Below, piece by piece: positions 42,661 to 51,431 of a stretch of DNA of 64,000 nucleotides. How positions within the stretch are numbered: position 1 is the stretch's first letter; each line of letters opens with the position of its first letter. Made by a program: the position numbers and the translations under genes. Below the pieces are notes generated by a model. The model was not told the DNA's origin, did not search any database, and saw only the letters and a list, made by a program, of their open reading frames with translations. This stretch comes from Clostridia bacterium (GTDB lineage Bacteria > Bacillota > Clostridia > Lachnospirales > Lachnospiraceae): positions 1 through 64,000 of the forward strand of contig CAJTEN010000011.1 of NCBI GenBank assembly GCA_910575245.1, given 5' to 3'.

Positions 42661-43697
42661 CTTCAAGAAAACTTTCCCTCAACAAAGCCTGTTTCATATT
42701 GGCGGCTATTATTTTGCTTATTTCTGTGATTATGCTTTCGGCTCTGTATATACTGACTGAAAAAATGTCTGTGATATATTGCGGAATCGTTTTTATATTC
42801 CTTACGGTACTTTGCATTGCTGCATTTGTAGCAGTAATCAGACGAAAGCTGACTTTATTTTCTGATATGCTTTGCGATACTTTGGACGAGATGATGAACG
42901 GAGAACAACAGCCACTACAAATAACGGAAGAAGAAAGTTTGTTTTATAAAATCACTCACAGACTGTTGCGGTTCTATGAGGTCATGCAGGAAAGTAAAAA
43001 TAGCGTTGCCGGTGAACGAGCTGATTTGCAGGAATTGATATCAGATATTTCTCATCAGGTAAAGACGCCAATAGCAAACTTAAAAATGATAAATTCAACC
43101 TTATTAGAACAGAATGTGCCGCAGGATAAGCAGCGGGAATTTTTGCTTGCCAGCAACACGCAGCTTGATAAATTGGACTTTCTCATGCAAGCTATGATTA
43201 AAACCTCCCGTCTGGAAACAGGCGTGATTTCTCTGGAGAAAAAAGAGCAGCCGATTTACGATACTCTTGCCATTGCTTTAGGGGGTATTTTGTTGAACGC
43301 TGAAAAAAAGCAAATCGACGTTCAGGTGGATTGCCCGGAATATCTGACAGTTTCCCACGACCGTAAGTGGACGGGCGAAGCTTTGTTCAATATCTTAGAC
43401 AACGCTGTGAAATATACGCCGGACAGGGGCAAAATTCATGTGCGGGTAGAAACTATGGAAATGTACTTAAAGATAGATATTTCTGATACTGGTATTGGCA
43501 TTCCGGAACAGCATCAGGGAACCATTTTCAAACGATTTTATCGAGAAAATACAGTACATGATATAGACGGCATTGGAATAGGCTTATATCTTGCCCATGA
43601 AATTGTTACCGTACAAGGCGGCTATATCAAGGTTAAGTCAGAAGTTGGATGTGGAGCTACATTCTCGGTTTTTCTCCGAAGTGAAAATAATATTTGA
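42657..43697 (+). CDS. Sensor histidine kinase
   Basis: 346 residues, start ATG 42657 overlapping the regulator stop. Two transmembrane helices (residues ~11-31 and ~37-58) with almost no extracellular loop, the intramembrane-sensing type. HisKA with the phospho-His in ISDISHQVKTPIANL, then N box (LFNILDNAVKYTPD), G1 (DTGIGIPEQ), F (FKRFYRE) and G2 (GIGIGLYLAHEIV) boxes. Kinases of this build usually sense cell-envelope stress through a partner ABC transporter, which is broken here. Confidence 0.95.
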   Translation: MTSRKLSLNKACFILAAIILLISVIMLSALYILTEKMSVIYCGIVFIFLTVLCIAAFVAVIRRKLTLFSDMLCDTLDEMMNGEQQPLQITEEESLFYKITHRLLRFYEVMQESKNSVAGERADLQELISDISHQVKTPIANLKMINSTLLEQNVPQDKQREFLLASNTQLDKLDFLMQAMIKTSRLETGVISLEKKEQPIYDTLAIALGGILLNAEKKQIDVQVDCPEYLTVSHDRKWTGEALFNILDNAVKYTPDRGKIHVRVETMEMYLKIDISDTGIGIPEQHQGTIFKRFYRENTVHDIDGIGIGLYLAHEIVTVQGGYIKVKSEVGCGATFSVFLRSENNI

Positions 43698-43806
43698 AAT
43701 GTCATAGGATTGTGACATTTTAGAGCAAATCATTCTGTCTGCCGTGACATTTCTGTAAAGATTGCCTTTTATGATAAAGCCATCAATAGAAAGGGCGGTA
43801 TTCACT

Positions 43807-43937
43807 ATGAGCATTTTACAAACAACTGATTAAAAAAACAGTACGGTGCAGCGCCGAATATCACAAAGTCATTAGACCGTGTAGCCCAGCTTGCAGACCG
43901 CATTATCCGCATTGAAGATGGAAAAATTTCTGAATAA
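43807..43937 (+). pseudogene. ABC transporter ATPase with large internal deletion
   Basis: The start MSILQTTD is followed by a stop in frame; restoring one T (GATTTAAAA for GATTAAAA near 43830) gives LKKQYGAAPNITKSLDRV, the usual N-terminus of MacB/BceA-type ATPases. The sequence then jumps to AQLADRIIRIEDGKISE and stop, the usual C-terminus. Walker A, signature and Walker B are all missing (about 190 residues lost). Confidence 0.8.
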
Positions 43938-43950
43938 GGGGGCATAGACG

Positions 43951-43992
43951 ATGAATGACATTTTATTTGGAAATAACAATACAGCCATGATT
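43951..43992 (+). pseudogene. ABC transporter permease, first codons only
   Basis: ATG at 43951, 13 bases after the ATPase stop, codes for MNDILFGNNNTAMI, typical of the first residues of the FtsX/MacB-type permease of this transporter class, then the similarity ends. 43993-44235 contains no recognisable gene. Confidence 0.6.
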
Positions 43993-44235
43993 TTTCTGTG
44001 TGCAGTGTGCTCCTGCCATAATATCACGTCACCTTTTCCCATCTGCACCCTGACATCGATGATTACATTTAAGCAAAAAAGCTGCTAAATCCGATAAACA
44101 GATGCTTATATCCGTTACGGTTCTTTGGGGAAATTATACTGTAAAACGCAAGCTAAAACAGGAAAAACTACAGTGTCGGCAAAAGCAAATTTTCTTGCAA
44201 TAAATGCATTTATACAGAAACCATATTGTGGTATA

Positions 44236-44526
44236 ATGAGAATGATTTTTTATGTGATCGGCAAAGAAGTGAAGTGTTATATCGGAAGGAAGCAGATCGC
44301 AGAAAGATGGAACGCTCCGAAGAAGATCAAAGGCAGAAATTCAGGAGAAACAGCGGAAAGGGCAAGGGTAAGTGCGTATGAGTGCGGGGACGTGGCTTCC
44401 CGGATTTATGTTCTGTTGCTCCTGTTGACCGCCGTATGGCTGACGCTGATCCCGCGCAGCAGAAAACCGGCGTCCCAGGCGGAAGAAATCAATGCGCAGA
44501 TGAAGGACTTCAGGCCGGAAGTATAA
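44236..44526 (+). CDS. Doubtful open frame (96 aa)
   Basis: The frame could start at 44236 or 44125, but neither has a ribosome site, and TATAAT at 44232-44237 looks like a promoter rather than coding sequence. The product has one hydrophobic helix near its end (IYVLLLLLTAVWLTLIP) and otherwise basic, low-order sequence. It may be the tail of a lost membrane protein or not a gene. Confidence 0.2.
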   Translation: MRMIFYVIGKEVKCYIGRKQIAERWNAPKKIKGRNSGETAERARVSAYECGDVASRIYVLLLLLTAVWLTLIPRSRKPASQAEEINAQMKDFRPEV

Positions 44527-44620
44527 TGGTATGTGTGCATTATGTCCTTGTACCTGCTTTTCATGAAGCGTCTGTGCCGAGACTAATATTTCCCAAATAC
44601 ATATTGGAGGAAAGACTGCC

Positions 44621-45303
44621 ATGATGTCTTCTTTTAACCTTCAGAAACTCTGCTCACTGCTGAAAGACTTTTATACACTGACGCAGATCCGTATCACGGT
44701 CTTTGACGATTCATTCCATGAATTGGCTGCCTATCCGGATCAAATTGCAGCCTTCTGTCAGATCATACGCACGGATGAAACCGCCAGAAATGCATGTATG
44801 CTCTGCGACAAACAGGCATGTGAAACCGCCTCCCGGCGCCACACGCCTTACACTTATCAGTGCCATGCGGGACTCACCGAGAGTATCACGCCTCTTTATC
44901 TGGGGAATATCGTCATCGGCTACCTGTTATTCGGCCACGTTTTTTCCTACCCTACCCATGAAGAAGGATGGGAAAATATCAGAAGGTTGTACGCTTCCTA
45001 TCATTTGGATATGGATGCTCTGCAAAAAGCTGCCTACGAACGCCCGCTTATATCCGACACCTATATCGCCTCCGCCTCGCATATTTTACAGGCTGTAGCC
45101 TCCTACCTTTGCCTGGAGCGTATGGTATCACTGCACCAGAAGGAACTCCCTGTGCAGATTGACGAGTATATCGCAAAACATTTTACAGAGGATATTGTCA
45201 TCTGAGAATAGAAAAGGCAAAGCTCCTGCTCGCTGAACAGCCCGGAATGCGGATCAATGAGGCTGGACAAACCAATATGTCTCCTCTTTTCATTCCGCCC
45301 TAA
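44621..45303 (+). pseudogene. PocR-domain AraC regulator, internal deletion
   Basis: Residues 1-~165 form a PocR ligand-binding domain with its cysteine pattern (NACMLCDKQACETA, QCHAGLTE, GYLLFGHVF). The AraC DNA-binding domain begins (QIDEYIAKHFTEDIVI) but stops at 45205; the next frame resumes at once with LRIEKAKLLLAEQPGMRINE, the middle of that domain, before fading at 45303. About 25-30 codons and the frame have been lost, so DNA binding is abolished. Good ribosome site (GGAGG) at the start. Confidence 0.75.
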
Positions 45304-45408
45304 AACTACTGTGAGTCATCCAGGAGATATGTAGTCATCGTGACATCATTTCTTTCATCATATAATGGAGTCAATTTAGTAATCATGCTATAACCCCTTC
45401 ACCTGATC

Positions 45409-45639
45409 ATGTTTTTGTGATTCTAATACACTCCCATTCTCCACCCATCAGCTCAGACCGTTCCCCATCCGGAGCAACAAAGCATCCCGTCACCCCATCG
45501 GGGATGCATACATTATACTTCCTGCCAGTCTACAAATTCCCAATACCCCAGTCTCCCCACAAGCCGGTCATCACCAATATGCCGGTCATAATAGTCGAGT
45601 ATACGGTTCACGTCCGGCAGATACTTCCGCACGGAACCA
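45409..45639 (-). pseudogene. Probable alpha-rhamnosidase (GH78) relic
   Basis: On the minus strand GSVRKYLPDVNRILDYY, then GRLGYWEFVDWQE resembles the barrel segment of GH78 enzymes around the YWxFVDW motif. One base out of frame, YNVCIPDGVTGCFVAPDG and GGEWECIRI resemble the terminal beta domain. Most of the barrel is missing between them. Moderate confidence, from motif recall only. Confidence 0.45.
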
Positions 45640-45963
45640 CTATCTCAGGTCTGTACATACTTTTATCTCCACCGCCACATGATAGGCCTTACGCATCCCC
45701 GGTTCCAGAAATTTCAGCATCCCCGTCTTCCGCATAACATCCCTGCCATCGGGATAGCAGTTCCCGCATTCAAGCCCCAGCACATAATCCCTGATCCCCA
45801 TCATCTTCCACTCAACAAAGCCGTCCAGCTCTTTCGCATCGAAGCTGATCTCCAGTCCCATAGCAAGTTTAGGCTGGAAAATTCCCGCAAATCCTTTTTC
45901 GTCTGCAAACTTGTGGTAATAGCATCTCTCCCGGCAGCCTTTCGTGGGTTTTTCCATATGCAT
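45640..45963 (-). pseudogene. DUF4432 (aldose-epimerase-like) C-terminal fragment
   Basis: The frame (FAGIFQPKLAMGLEISFDAK, FVEWKMMGIRDYVLGLE, CGNCYPDGRDVMRKTG) is the last third of a DUF4432 protein, a galactose-mutarotase-like family found beside sugar-degrading genes. The N-terminal two thirds are absent and no ribosome site precedes the frame. It lies directly downstream of the alpha/beta hydrolase gene in the same direction, so it was once the next operon gene. Confidence 0.65.
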
Positions 45964-46016
45964 CCAGGATACTAAATTTGCTTACCGTTCACACGGCAGC
46001 CGTAAAATCCTGTCCA

Positions 46017-48131
46017 TTATCCTTCCACCACAATCCTCACCCGCGCCAGATTCTTAACCTGCGTAAATAACGCGTCTTTCCTTCCGTAACGCTCCGATTT
46101 CACAAATGCCGTTGCGAAATAGGTTCCCGGCCTGTCATAACTTGTCTGGAAATCTGATACCGCTCCTTTTCTTCCGTCCTCTTCGAAGGGGTGCAGTATT
46201 CCCGCCATCCGCTCTCCTCTTCCCTGTTCCAGAAACGCCTGAGAATCTCCCCCTTTCTCAACCACGGCACAGGTTCCGAACATCGGATCGCTGACGGAGA
46301 ACAAGATCTCTGTCACTTCCCCGGCTCCCTCCGGCACTTTGGCCGATGCCTCCAGCATGACCATCTCCCCGGTTTTTACATGGGCACACACTTCCCCGTT
46401 GGCCGTCAGGCGGATCACCGGCTGCAGTCCTCCACGTTCTTCTGCCGTCCCGGCGATCCGCACGCTGCCACCGTCCATCTGATAACGGGAAGACGGCGCC
46501 GGTTCTATGCCCCGTTCCACCCAGTCACTGATATCCAGCAGCGCCTGCCGCAGACCGCCCAGATAATTCACGATCATATTGGTATCCAGCGCGGACACGT
46601 CTCCGTGCAGGCAGCGCTCATAATAATAGATGCGGAAATCATCCTCACTGCCCTTCGTGCATCTGACCGCGCTCCGGTACCAGTCACCGCACCAGGGACA
46701 GGTGGACTCATCCATCAACGCCTGTGTCAGTATGACCTTGCCCTGGATCGTCCCCTCCTGTACGGTTCCCGTGCCGCAGAATCCCGGCCCCATGATCTTG
46801 TCACGCTGCGGAAGCGTCGGTTTCCCGTTCTCATCCCGGAACTGGTCCCATGCGTGGAAACTCGTATCAGGCGGTACCTGATGGCGGTAATAAGACTGCA
46901 CCGCAATATAATCCGAATTGTCCAGGGTGAGACGGTCTCCCGGCTCTACCATGGCCAGAACTTCATTCACGTCATCCATTCCGAAACACATGCCGATGGT
47001 AAGCCCGTTTCCCACAATATCTCCCAGAAGAAGCTGCTTTCCTGCCGCTTTCCCGGTACGGAAAGTGATGGATACCCCTTTCAGGTACAGATCCTCCCCC
47101 TTCGGGACTTTTTCCAGTTCAATCCAGGCGCCGCCGCCGTCCGCGAGCTGCTTTTTCCAGGCAGTGTCCACACCGTTGGAATACTCTGCTTCTTTCTCAG
47201 GCTGCTCATCATGCTGACCGGAGCCATGCACTGCTTTTACCACGCCTTCAAACTGTAACCGGTCCCTGCGTGCGCTGCTTCCCGGCTCTGCGCCCAGATA
47301 TCCCTCCGCTTCCCAGAAATCCTGAAAATACTGCGGATCGGCCTGCTTCACTCCCGGCAGCAGCACGGGAAGGGAGCCGTCGTCATACCGTCCTGCCGCT
47401 TCCATAAACCAGGCCAGCGGCGGCACTCCCATCAGCGTAAGTTCTTTCAGCATGGAAGCCTCCTCTTCCGTCAGCCCTTCGTACATATCTCCGCTTCCGC
47501 CCGCGTCCAGCGCGTCTATGATCTTCGGGAACACATGACGGAGTGTGCGCATCCCCTGCACATGCATGGTGATCGTGTTGGGCAGAGAGTACGGCGATCC
47601 GATCACGTACGGGCAGGCGCCGTCCCAGGCATTGGTATTTTCGATGCAGGCGATCGTCTTGTATCCCCCGCCGCTGCCGCCGAAGACATATCCGTAGGGT
47701 CTTTTGCATCCATAATATTCCATCGCAAGGGTACGGGAATATTCCGCCGCTGCCGCGCTGGACTTCCAGACCCGCTTAGTGTCCGGATTCCCTCCGAACG
47801 CGCTGGCGGAACCCATATTGGTTTCGATAAAATAAGCGCCGTTTTCCAGGCAGAACGCGATCGTGTCGTCCTCTCCCTTCCGCTCCAGCGACGCCAGCTC
47901 TTCGTCCGGCCCCGGAAACGGACAGAGATACTGGTAGAAACGGCCCCGATACTGCTCCCTGGGCGGAAAGCAGAACGAAAACTTCACCTTCGTCTCCTGA
48001 AACCCTCCATGTACATACCGGTACGGCATACTGCTTCCGTCCGGCATAGTCCGCCTGCGTGTTTCGTCCACGTCTATGTATGGTTTCTGATACTCTGAAT
48101 CTGATCTTGCATCATAGATTTCTTTCTTCAT
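46017..48131 (-). CDS. Large alpha/beta-hydrolase-fold protein
   Basis: 704 residues with ribosome site GGAGAAGC before ATG. A nucleophile-elbow sequence YVFGGSGGGYKT (~residue 150) with FIETNMGSASAFGG upstream suggests a serine hydrolase or esterase related to the tannase/feruloyl esterase superfamily. A middle region (~300-420) has beta strands (GVSITFRTGKAAGKQLLLG), and the C-terminal ~130 residues look like an immunoglobulin- or PKD-like domain (VKTGEMVMLEASAKVPEG, YDRPGTYFATAFVKSER). No signal peptide. Position behind the symporter and GH43 implies removal of acyl or other ester groups from imported oligosaccharides; this is inference. Confidence 0.65.
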   Translation of the reverse strand: MKKEIYDARSDSEYQKPYIDVDETRRRTMPDGSSMPYRYVHGGFQETKVKFSFCFPPREQYRGRFYQYLCPFPGPDEELASLERKGEDDTIAFCLENGAYFIETNMGSASAFGGNPDTKRVWKSSAAAAEYSRTLAMEYYGCKRPYGYVFGGSGGGYKTIACIENTNAWDGACPYVIGSPYSLPNTITMHVQGMRTLRHVFPKIIDALDAGGSGDMYEGLTEEEASMLKELTLMGVPPLAWFMEAAGRYDDGSLPVLLPGVKQADPQYFQDFWEAEGYLGAEPGSSARRDRLQFEGVVKAVHGSGQHDEQPEKEAEYSNGVDTAWKKQLADGGGAWIELEKVPKGEDLYLKGVSITFRTGKAAGKQLLLGDIVGNGLTIGMCFGMDDVNEVLAMVEPGDRLTLDNSDYIAVQSYYRHQVPPDTSFHAWDQFRDENGKPTLPQRDKIMGPGFCGTGTVQEGTIQGKVILTQALMDESTCPWCGDWYRSAVRCTKGSEDDFRIYYYERCLHGDVSALDTNMIVNYLGGLRQALLDISDWVERGIEPAPSSRYQMDGGSVRIAGTAEERGGLQPVIRLTANGEVCAHVKTGEMVMLEASAKVPEGAGEVTEILFSVSDPMFGTCAVVEKGGDSQAFLEQGRGERMAGILHPFEEDGRKGAVSDFQTSYDRPGTYFATAFVKSERYGRKDALFTQVKNLARVRIVVEG

Positions 48132-48201
48132 AATGCTTCTCCTTATTTATCTGTAAGCTCTTCCAACAGTCAACCCTGTCAGATTATTTCGGCATACCGG
48201 C

Positions 48202-49620
48202 TTATTCATAATCCTCCAGTTTCCATGCATCATGCCAGACGATTTTCGGCTGTTCCCCCTCAAATGTGATCGGAAGCCACACATAATCTGCCACCGATGT
48301 ATTCACGCTTTCCAGGGCAGGAATCCCTGCGAATTCCTGGAGTTCTTCCTCCGTGACCGGATTTTCCCGGGGCTGCTCCCGGTGGGCAATACATCTGCGG
48401 ATCAGATCCGCTTTTCTGGCATCCACCGGATATCCCGGAACCCAACGGTCTGCCAGTGCGATATACAGATCTTTTTTCACCGGCACCCTGAACACCTGCG
48501 TAAACTGACTGTTGAACGAAGCCAGCGAGGCATCCCCCACATGGGGATCTCCGACAGATCTGAAAGCGTCCGTCCATTCTCTGGAAACCGCCGCATCGCT
48601 CTGGTTTGGAACATACCCTGTCATTCCACTGGTCAGCATGTATTTTCTTCCGTTCCGCTCAAAAAGGGCAATGCCCTCCCGGCACAGAGCACCGACCATA
48701 TTTTCATACTGACTGGAAACTTCCTTTTCTGCCGACAGATAATCCTCTGACATCTCGAGTCCCACTACTCGTCTATGATCCGCATCCATGAACAGGTATG
48801 CCTTCTGTGTCTTCTCATCCTGAACAATATCGAAATCCCCGACCTCGCTCCCGAGAGGTCTGTAGTTTTCACGGACAATCTCATACGGCCCCGTGAAAGC
48901 GTCCGCCTGCAGGATCATAAAGCATGCTTCCGGTCCGGACAGCTTCAGCCACGCCACATATTTCTGAGTCGCTTCACATTTAACGATATGAGGACGATCC
49001 ACGCGCATATCCGGAAACAGGTTGGAATCCGGATCTGTCAGTACCGGCCGGATGATCAGTCCCATGTCCTCCCAGTTATACAAATCCCCGGAACGGTATG
49101 CGCGAATCCCCCAGGTCCAGATATCGCTCTCTCCGTCTGTAAACTCCTTGTTCTCGCCGTACCAGTAATAGGTATATGCACAGGGCAGACCTTCTGCGTC
49201 GGAGCGGGAATCCTTTTCATAGAAAATCGCCCCGCCATGAGCCTGTATCCTTTCTCCCTTCGTATCCAGCCATACCTGCCCGGGCAAAAAGCAATCCTGT
49301 CTGCCCCTGGCGTCTATACCTTGCCCTGCAGTATGCGTCCTGCCATGCTCCATGGCCTGGTAGCGTTTCACTTTTTCCTGTTCTTTGGGCGTCAGCCCTT
49401 TTGTCTTTCCGTATTCCCTCAGGACCGCATCCAACTGCTGCATCTTTTCTTCCGGAAACTGCAGGGGTGCATATTGGGACAGCTTCTTCAGAGCCATCCC
49501 GCCGGCCGCCGGATTTGTCCCGATGACTGCCTTTATTTCCGGAAAAATATCATAAACCATCTGAGCCGCACGCTCGTCTTCACTCAGTTTTTTCATTGAC
49601 AGTCCTGTCCCATACTTCAT
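48202..49620 (-). CDS. Glycoside hydrolase family 43, galactanase-like
   Basis: 472 residues; start overlaps the symporter stop by ATGA, so translation is coupled. After an unusual ~100-residue helical N-terminal region the propeller starts with VWLDTKGERIQAHGGAIFY and YYWYGENKEF, the hallmark of the GH43 subfamily around exo-beta-1,3-galactanases (subfamily 24-like). Other blades show DMRVDRPHIVKCEATQKYVA and YLFMDADHRR. Expected to trim galactose from arabinogalactan-type main chains. Cytoplasmic. The N-terminal extension is not seen in the usual enzymes. Confidence 0.8.
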   Translation of the reverse strand: MKYGTGLSMKKLSEDERAAQMVYDIFPEIKAVIGTNPAAGGMALKKLSQYAPLQFPEEKMQQLDAVLREYGKTKGLTPKEQEKVKRYQAMEHGRTHTAGQGIDARGRQDCFLPGQVWLDTKGERIQAHGGAIFYEKDSRSDAEGLPCAYTYYWYGENKEFTDGESDIWTWGIRAYRSGDLYNWEDMGLIIRPVLTDPDSNLFPDMRVDRPHIVKCEATQKYVAWLKLSGPEACFMILQADAFTGPYEIVRENYRPLGSEVGDFDIVQDEKTQKAYLFMDADHRRVVGLEMSEDYLSAEKEVSSQYENMVGALCREGIALFERNGRKYMLTSGMTGYVPNQSDAAVSREWTDAFRSVGDPHVGDASLASFNSQFTQVFRVPVKKDLYIALADRWVPGYPVDARKADLIRRCIAHREQPRENPVTEEELQEFAGIPALESVNTSVADYVWLPITFEGEQPKIVWHDAWKLEDYE

Positions 49621-50969
49621 GACTGCTCTCCTTCTTTCGCCGCATTCCGCACCGCCTGCATTTCCTCATCCAGTGAATACTTTCGTAAAAGCAGGATGAT
49701 CACCGCAAAGATTATCAGCGGAACAATACTTGCCAGCATACGGATCATCAGAAGCGCGGCATCGGTCTGTACCGCCGCCGTTCCGTCGTATCCGGACAGG
49801 CTCATCAAAATACCGAGGATAAATCCGCCGAATGCGGAACCGATCTTTCCCGCCAGCCCGGTCAGGCTGCCCATCGTTCCTTCCATTCTTGGAATCCCTT
49901 TGAATTCGTTATAGTCTGCACAATCTACAATAAATATGTTAAACATCATGGTAAAGGGAACTACGCCGATGCTGGTGATCAGTCCCGCCACAATCACAAG
50001 AATCATATTTCCGCCCGCAAAGAAGATAAGCAGATATCCCAGAGCCGAAAAAGCAAATCCATAAATGACCATCTTTTTCATTCCCATTTTTCTGCGCATC
50101 GACGGCATAAGAAATGCCAGAGGAAGCCCCAGAACCGTCGCTATCGCGGTCACGCCCATAAGAGACACATTTCCTATGATATAAGTCCAGTAGTATACGC
50201 CTACACCCATACCCGCCACGGCATTCTGCAGGAATCTGGCCGCAGAGACCAGCATCATCGGTTTGTTTATCCTGGCCAGCGCCATAATATCGCTGAGCCT
50301 TAGCTTCTCCGTCCCGGTCATTTCCTCACTGTGATACTGTTCCTTGATAGTCAGCATACGGATCAGTCCAAGCAGTGTAAGCGGAACCGCCATCATGCCG
50401 ATCAGACGGCTCCATCCTGCCGCAGAAGTTGCGATCCGGGCCATAGCCATTGGAAATATGATATTGAACGCCAGCCCGGCTCCCATCGTGAAGAAACTCC
50501 CGTATGCCGTCAGCTTCACCTGTTGTTCTTTGGATTTGAATGCACGTACCATGTAGACAACGTTATTACCGTTGAGGAATGTGGTGCAGACCGCGTTCAT
50601 GAACACATACATGAAGAAGATCCAGACACATTTTGCGACAGTCGAGAAGCCTACGGGACAGGAAAACAACAGCCACGTACTCAGCCACAGAAAAACCATA
50701 AAGATTTCATACGGACGCCCTTTTCCCCATCGGGTCTGTGTCCGGTCGATAATGAAACCGGCCACGACATCTGTCACACCGTCCACAAATTTGCTTACCA
50801 TAAACAATGTTCCGACAAGCACCGGCTCCAGGCCCAGCGTGTCGGTACAGTAAATCGTCACAAACCCCAATACCAGCGTCGACAGTGCAACGGACACGGA
50901 ACTGGTCTGCCAGAGCAGCAGTTTTCCAAACCCCAACTTGTTATCCGGATTTTTTATCCTTTTTCCCAT
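49617..50969 (-). CDS. GPH-family sugar:cation symporter (MFS)
   Basis: 450 residues; start at 50969 (MGKRIKNPDNKLGFG) chosen from the homologous N-terminus, with AGGG eight bases upstream. Twelve hydrophobic helices; the glycoside-pentoside-hexuronide signature is present (GFGKLLLWQ, SKFVDGVTDVVAGFIIDRTQ, RWGKGRPYEIF, GVVPFTMMFNIFIVDCADYNEF). It imports a small oligosaccharide or uronide with Na+ or H+. It is the only sugar importer in the window and heads the operon symporter-GH43-hydrolase. Two dyad sequences lie in its leader. Confidence 0.93.
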   Translation of the reverse strand: MGKRIKNPDNKLGFGKLLLWQTSSVSVALSTLVLGFVTIYCTDTLGLEPVLVGTLFMVSKFVDGVTDVVAGFIIDRTQTRWGKGRPYEIFMVFLWLSTWLLFSCPVGFSTVAKCVWIFFMYVFMNAVCTTFLNGNNVVYMVRAFKSKEQQVKLTAYGSFFTMGAGLAFNIIFPMAMARIATSAAGWSRLIGMMAVPLTLLGLIRMLTIKEQYHSEEMTGTEKLRLSDIMALARINKPMMLVSAARFLQNAVAGMGVGVYYWTYIIGNVSLMGVTAIATVLGLPLAFLMPSMRRKMGMKKMVIYGFAFSALGYLLIFFAGGNMILVIVAGLITSIGVVPFTMMFNIFIVDCADYNEFKGIPRMEGTMGSLTGLAGKIGSAFGGFILGILMSLSGYDGTAAVQTDAALLMIRMLASIVPLIIFAVIILLLRKYSLDEEMQAVRNAAKEGEQS

Positions 50970-51013
50970 GATCTTATCCCTTCTCCTTTTCGCTCGATTT
51001 TCATTCCCTCTAC

Positions 51014-51027
51014 AAGGTGCGCACCTT
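51014..51027. promoter_or_regulatory. Perfect 14-bp palindrome upstream of the symporter
   Basis: AAGGTGCGCACCTT, 45 bases upstream of the symporter start. A candidate operator, or a leader hairpin. Confidence 0.5.
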
Positions 51028-51041
51028 TGCTGTTTTATCAT

Positions 51042-51069
51042 TAACGACATTGGAAACCTGTTATGTCGT
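51042..51069. promoter_or_regulatory. Inverted repeat upstream of the symporter
   Basis: AACGACAT and ATGTCGTT, perfect 8-bp inverted repeats separated by TGGAAACCTGTT. Together with the palindrome at 51014 it gives two dyads in one 5' region. The promoter itself is not clear. Confidence 0.5.
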
Positions 51070-51188
51070 TTCCTATACTTTACTACTTTTACTGCCGCCG
51101 CCCTATTCAAAAATTAGTGTTCCTTCTCCATTTTTCGTCTTTTCCGAAGGGTTCGCCAAATCAGGACAAAAAAGACGAATCTGCAGAC

Positions 51189-51214
51189 AAAAAAAGGCCC
51201 CCTTTACAGGAGGC
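51189..51214 (-). terminator. Terminator of the AraC/small-gene pair
   Basis: On the minus strand GCCTCC (51214-51209) pairs with GGGGGC (51202-51197) with one mismatch and leads to T7 (51195-51189). It overlaps the stop codon of the small gene. Confidence 0.6.
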
Positions 51215-51431
51215 ACCATTTCTCTAATTTCTCTCTATCCCTATGGTCACATTCCAGGCGGCTGTGGTTTAGCACATTCTTTTTATCCGGCATGGCAACC
51301 AAAATGCATTGTGTCAAAAATGATTTCAGATTCAGCCGGTCTTCCTTCTGCGTGATCAGCCATACATCCGCCTGGCACTGCTTGACATCCTTCAAAAAGG
51401 GCACCAGTTCGAGATCTTTTTTCAGTTTCAT
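51204..51431 (-). CDS. Small protein coupled to the AraC gene (75 aa)
   Basis: The ATG overlaps the stop of the AraC gene (ATGA at 51431-51428), so the two are translationally coupled. The protein (LVPFLKDVKQCQADVWLITQKEDRLNLKSFLTQ in short pieces) resembles a widespread small clostridial family with the pattern FLxxVxxCxxxVxxxTxxxDxLNLKS; function unknown. Followed directly by a terminator. Confidence 0.7.
   Translation of the reverse strand: MKLKKDLELVPFLKDVKQCQADVWLITQKEDRLNLKSFLTQCILVAMPDKKNVLNHSRLECDHRDREKLEKWCLL

Noticed and set aside
51038..51052. TTAACGACATTGG resembling the MITE end
   Set aside because: Only 13 bases match, no second end or target duplication is near, and the sequence is better explained as part of the AACGACAT inverted repeat.
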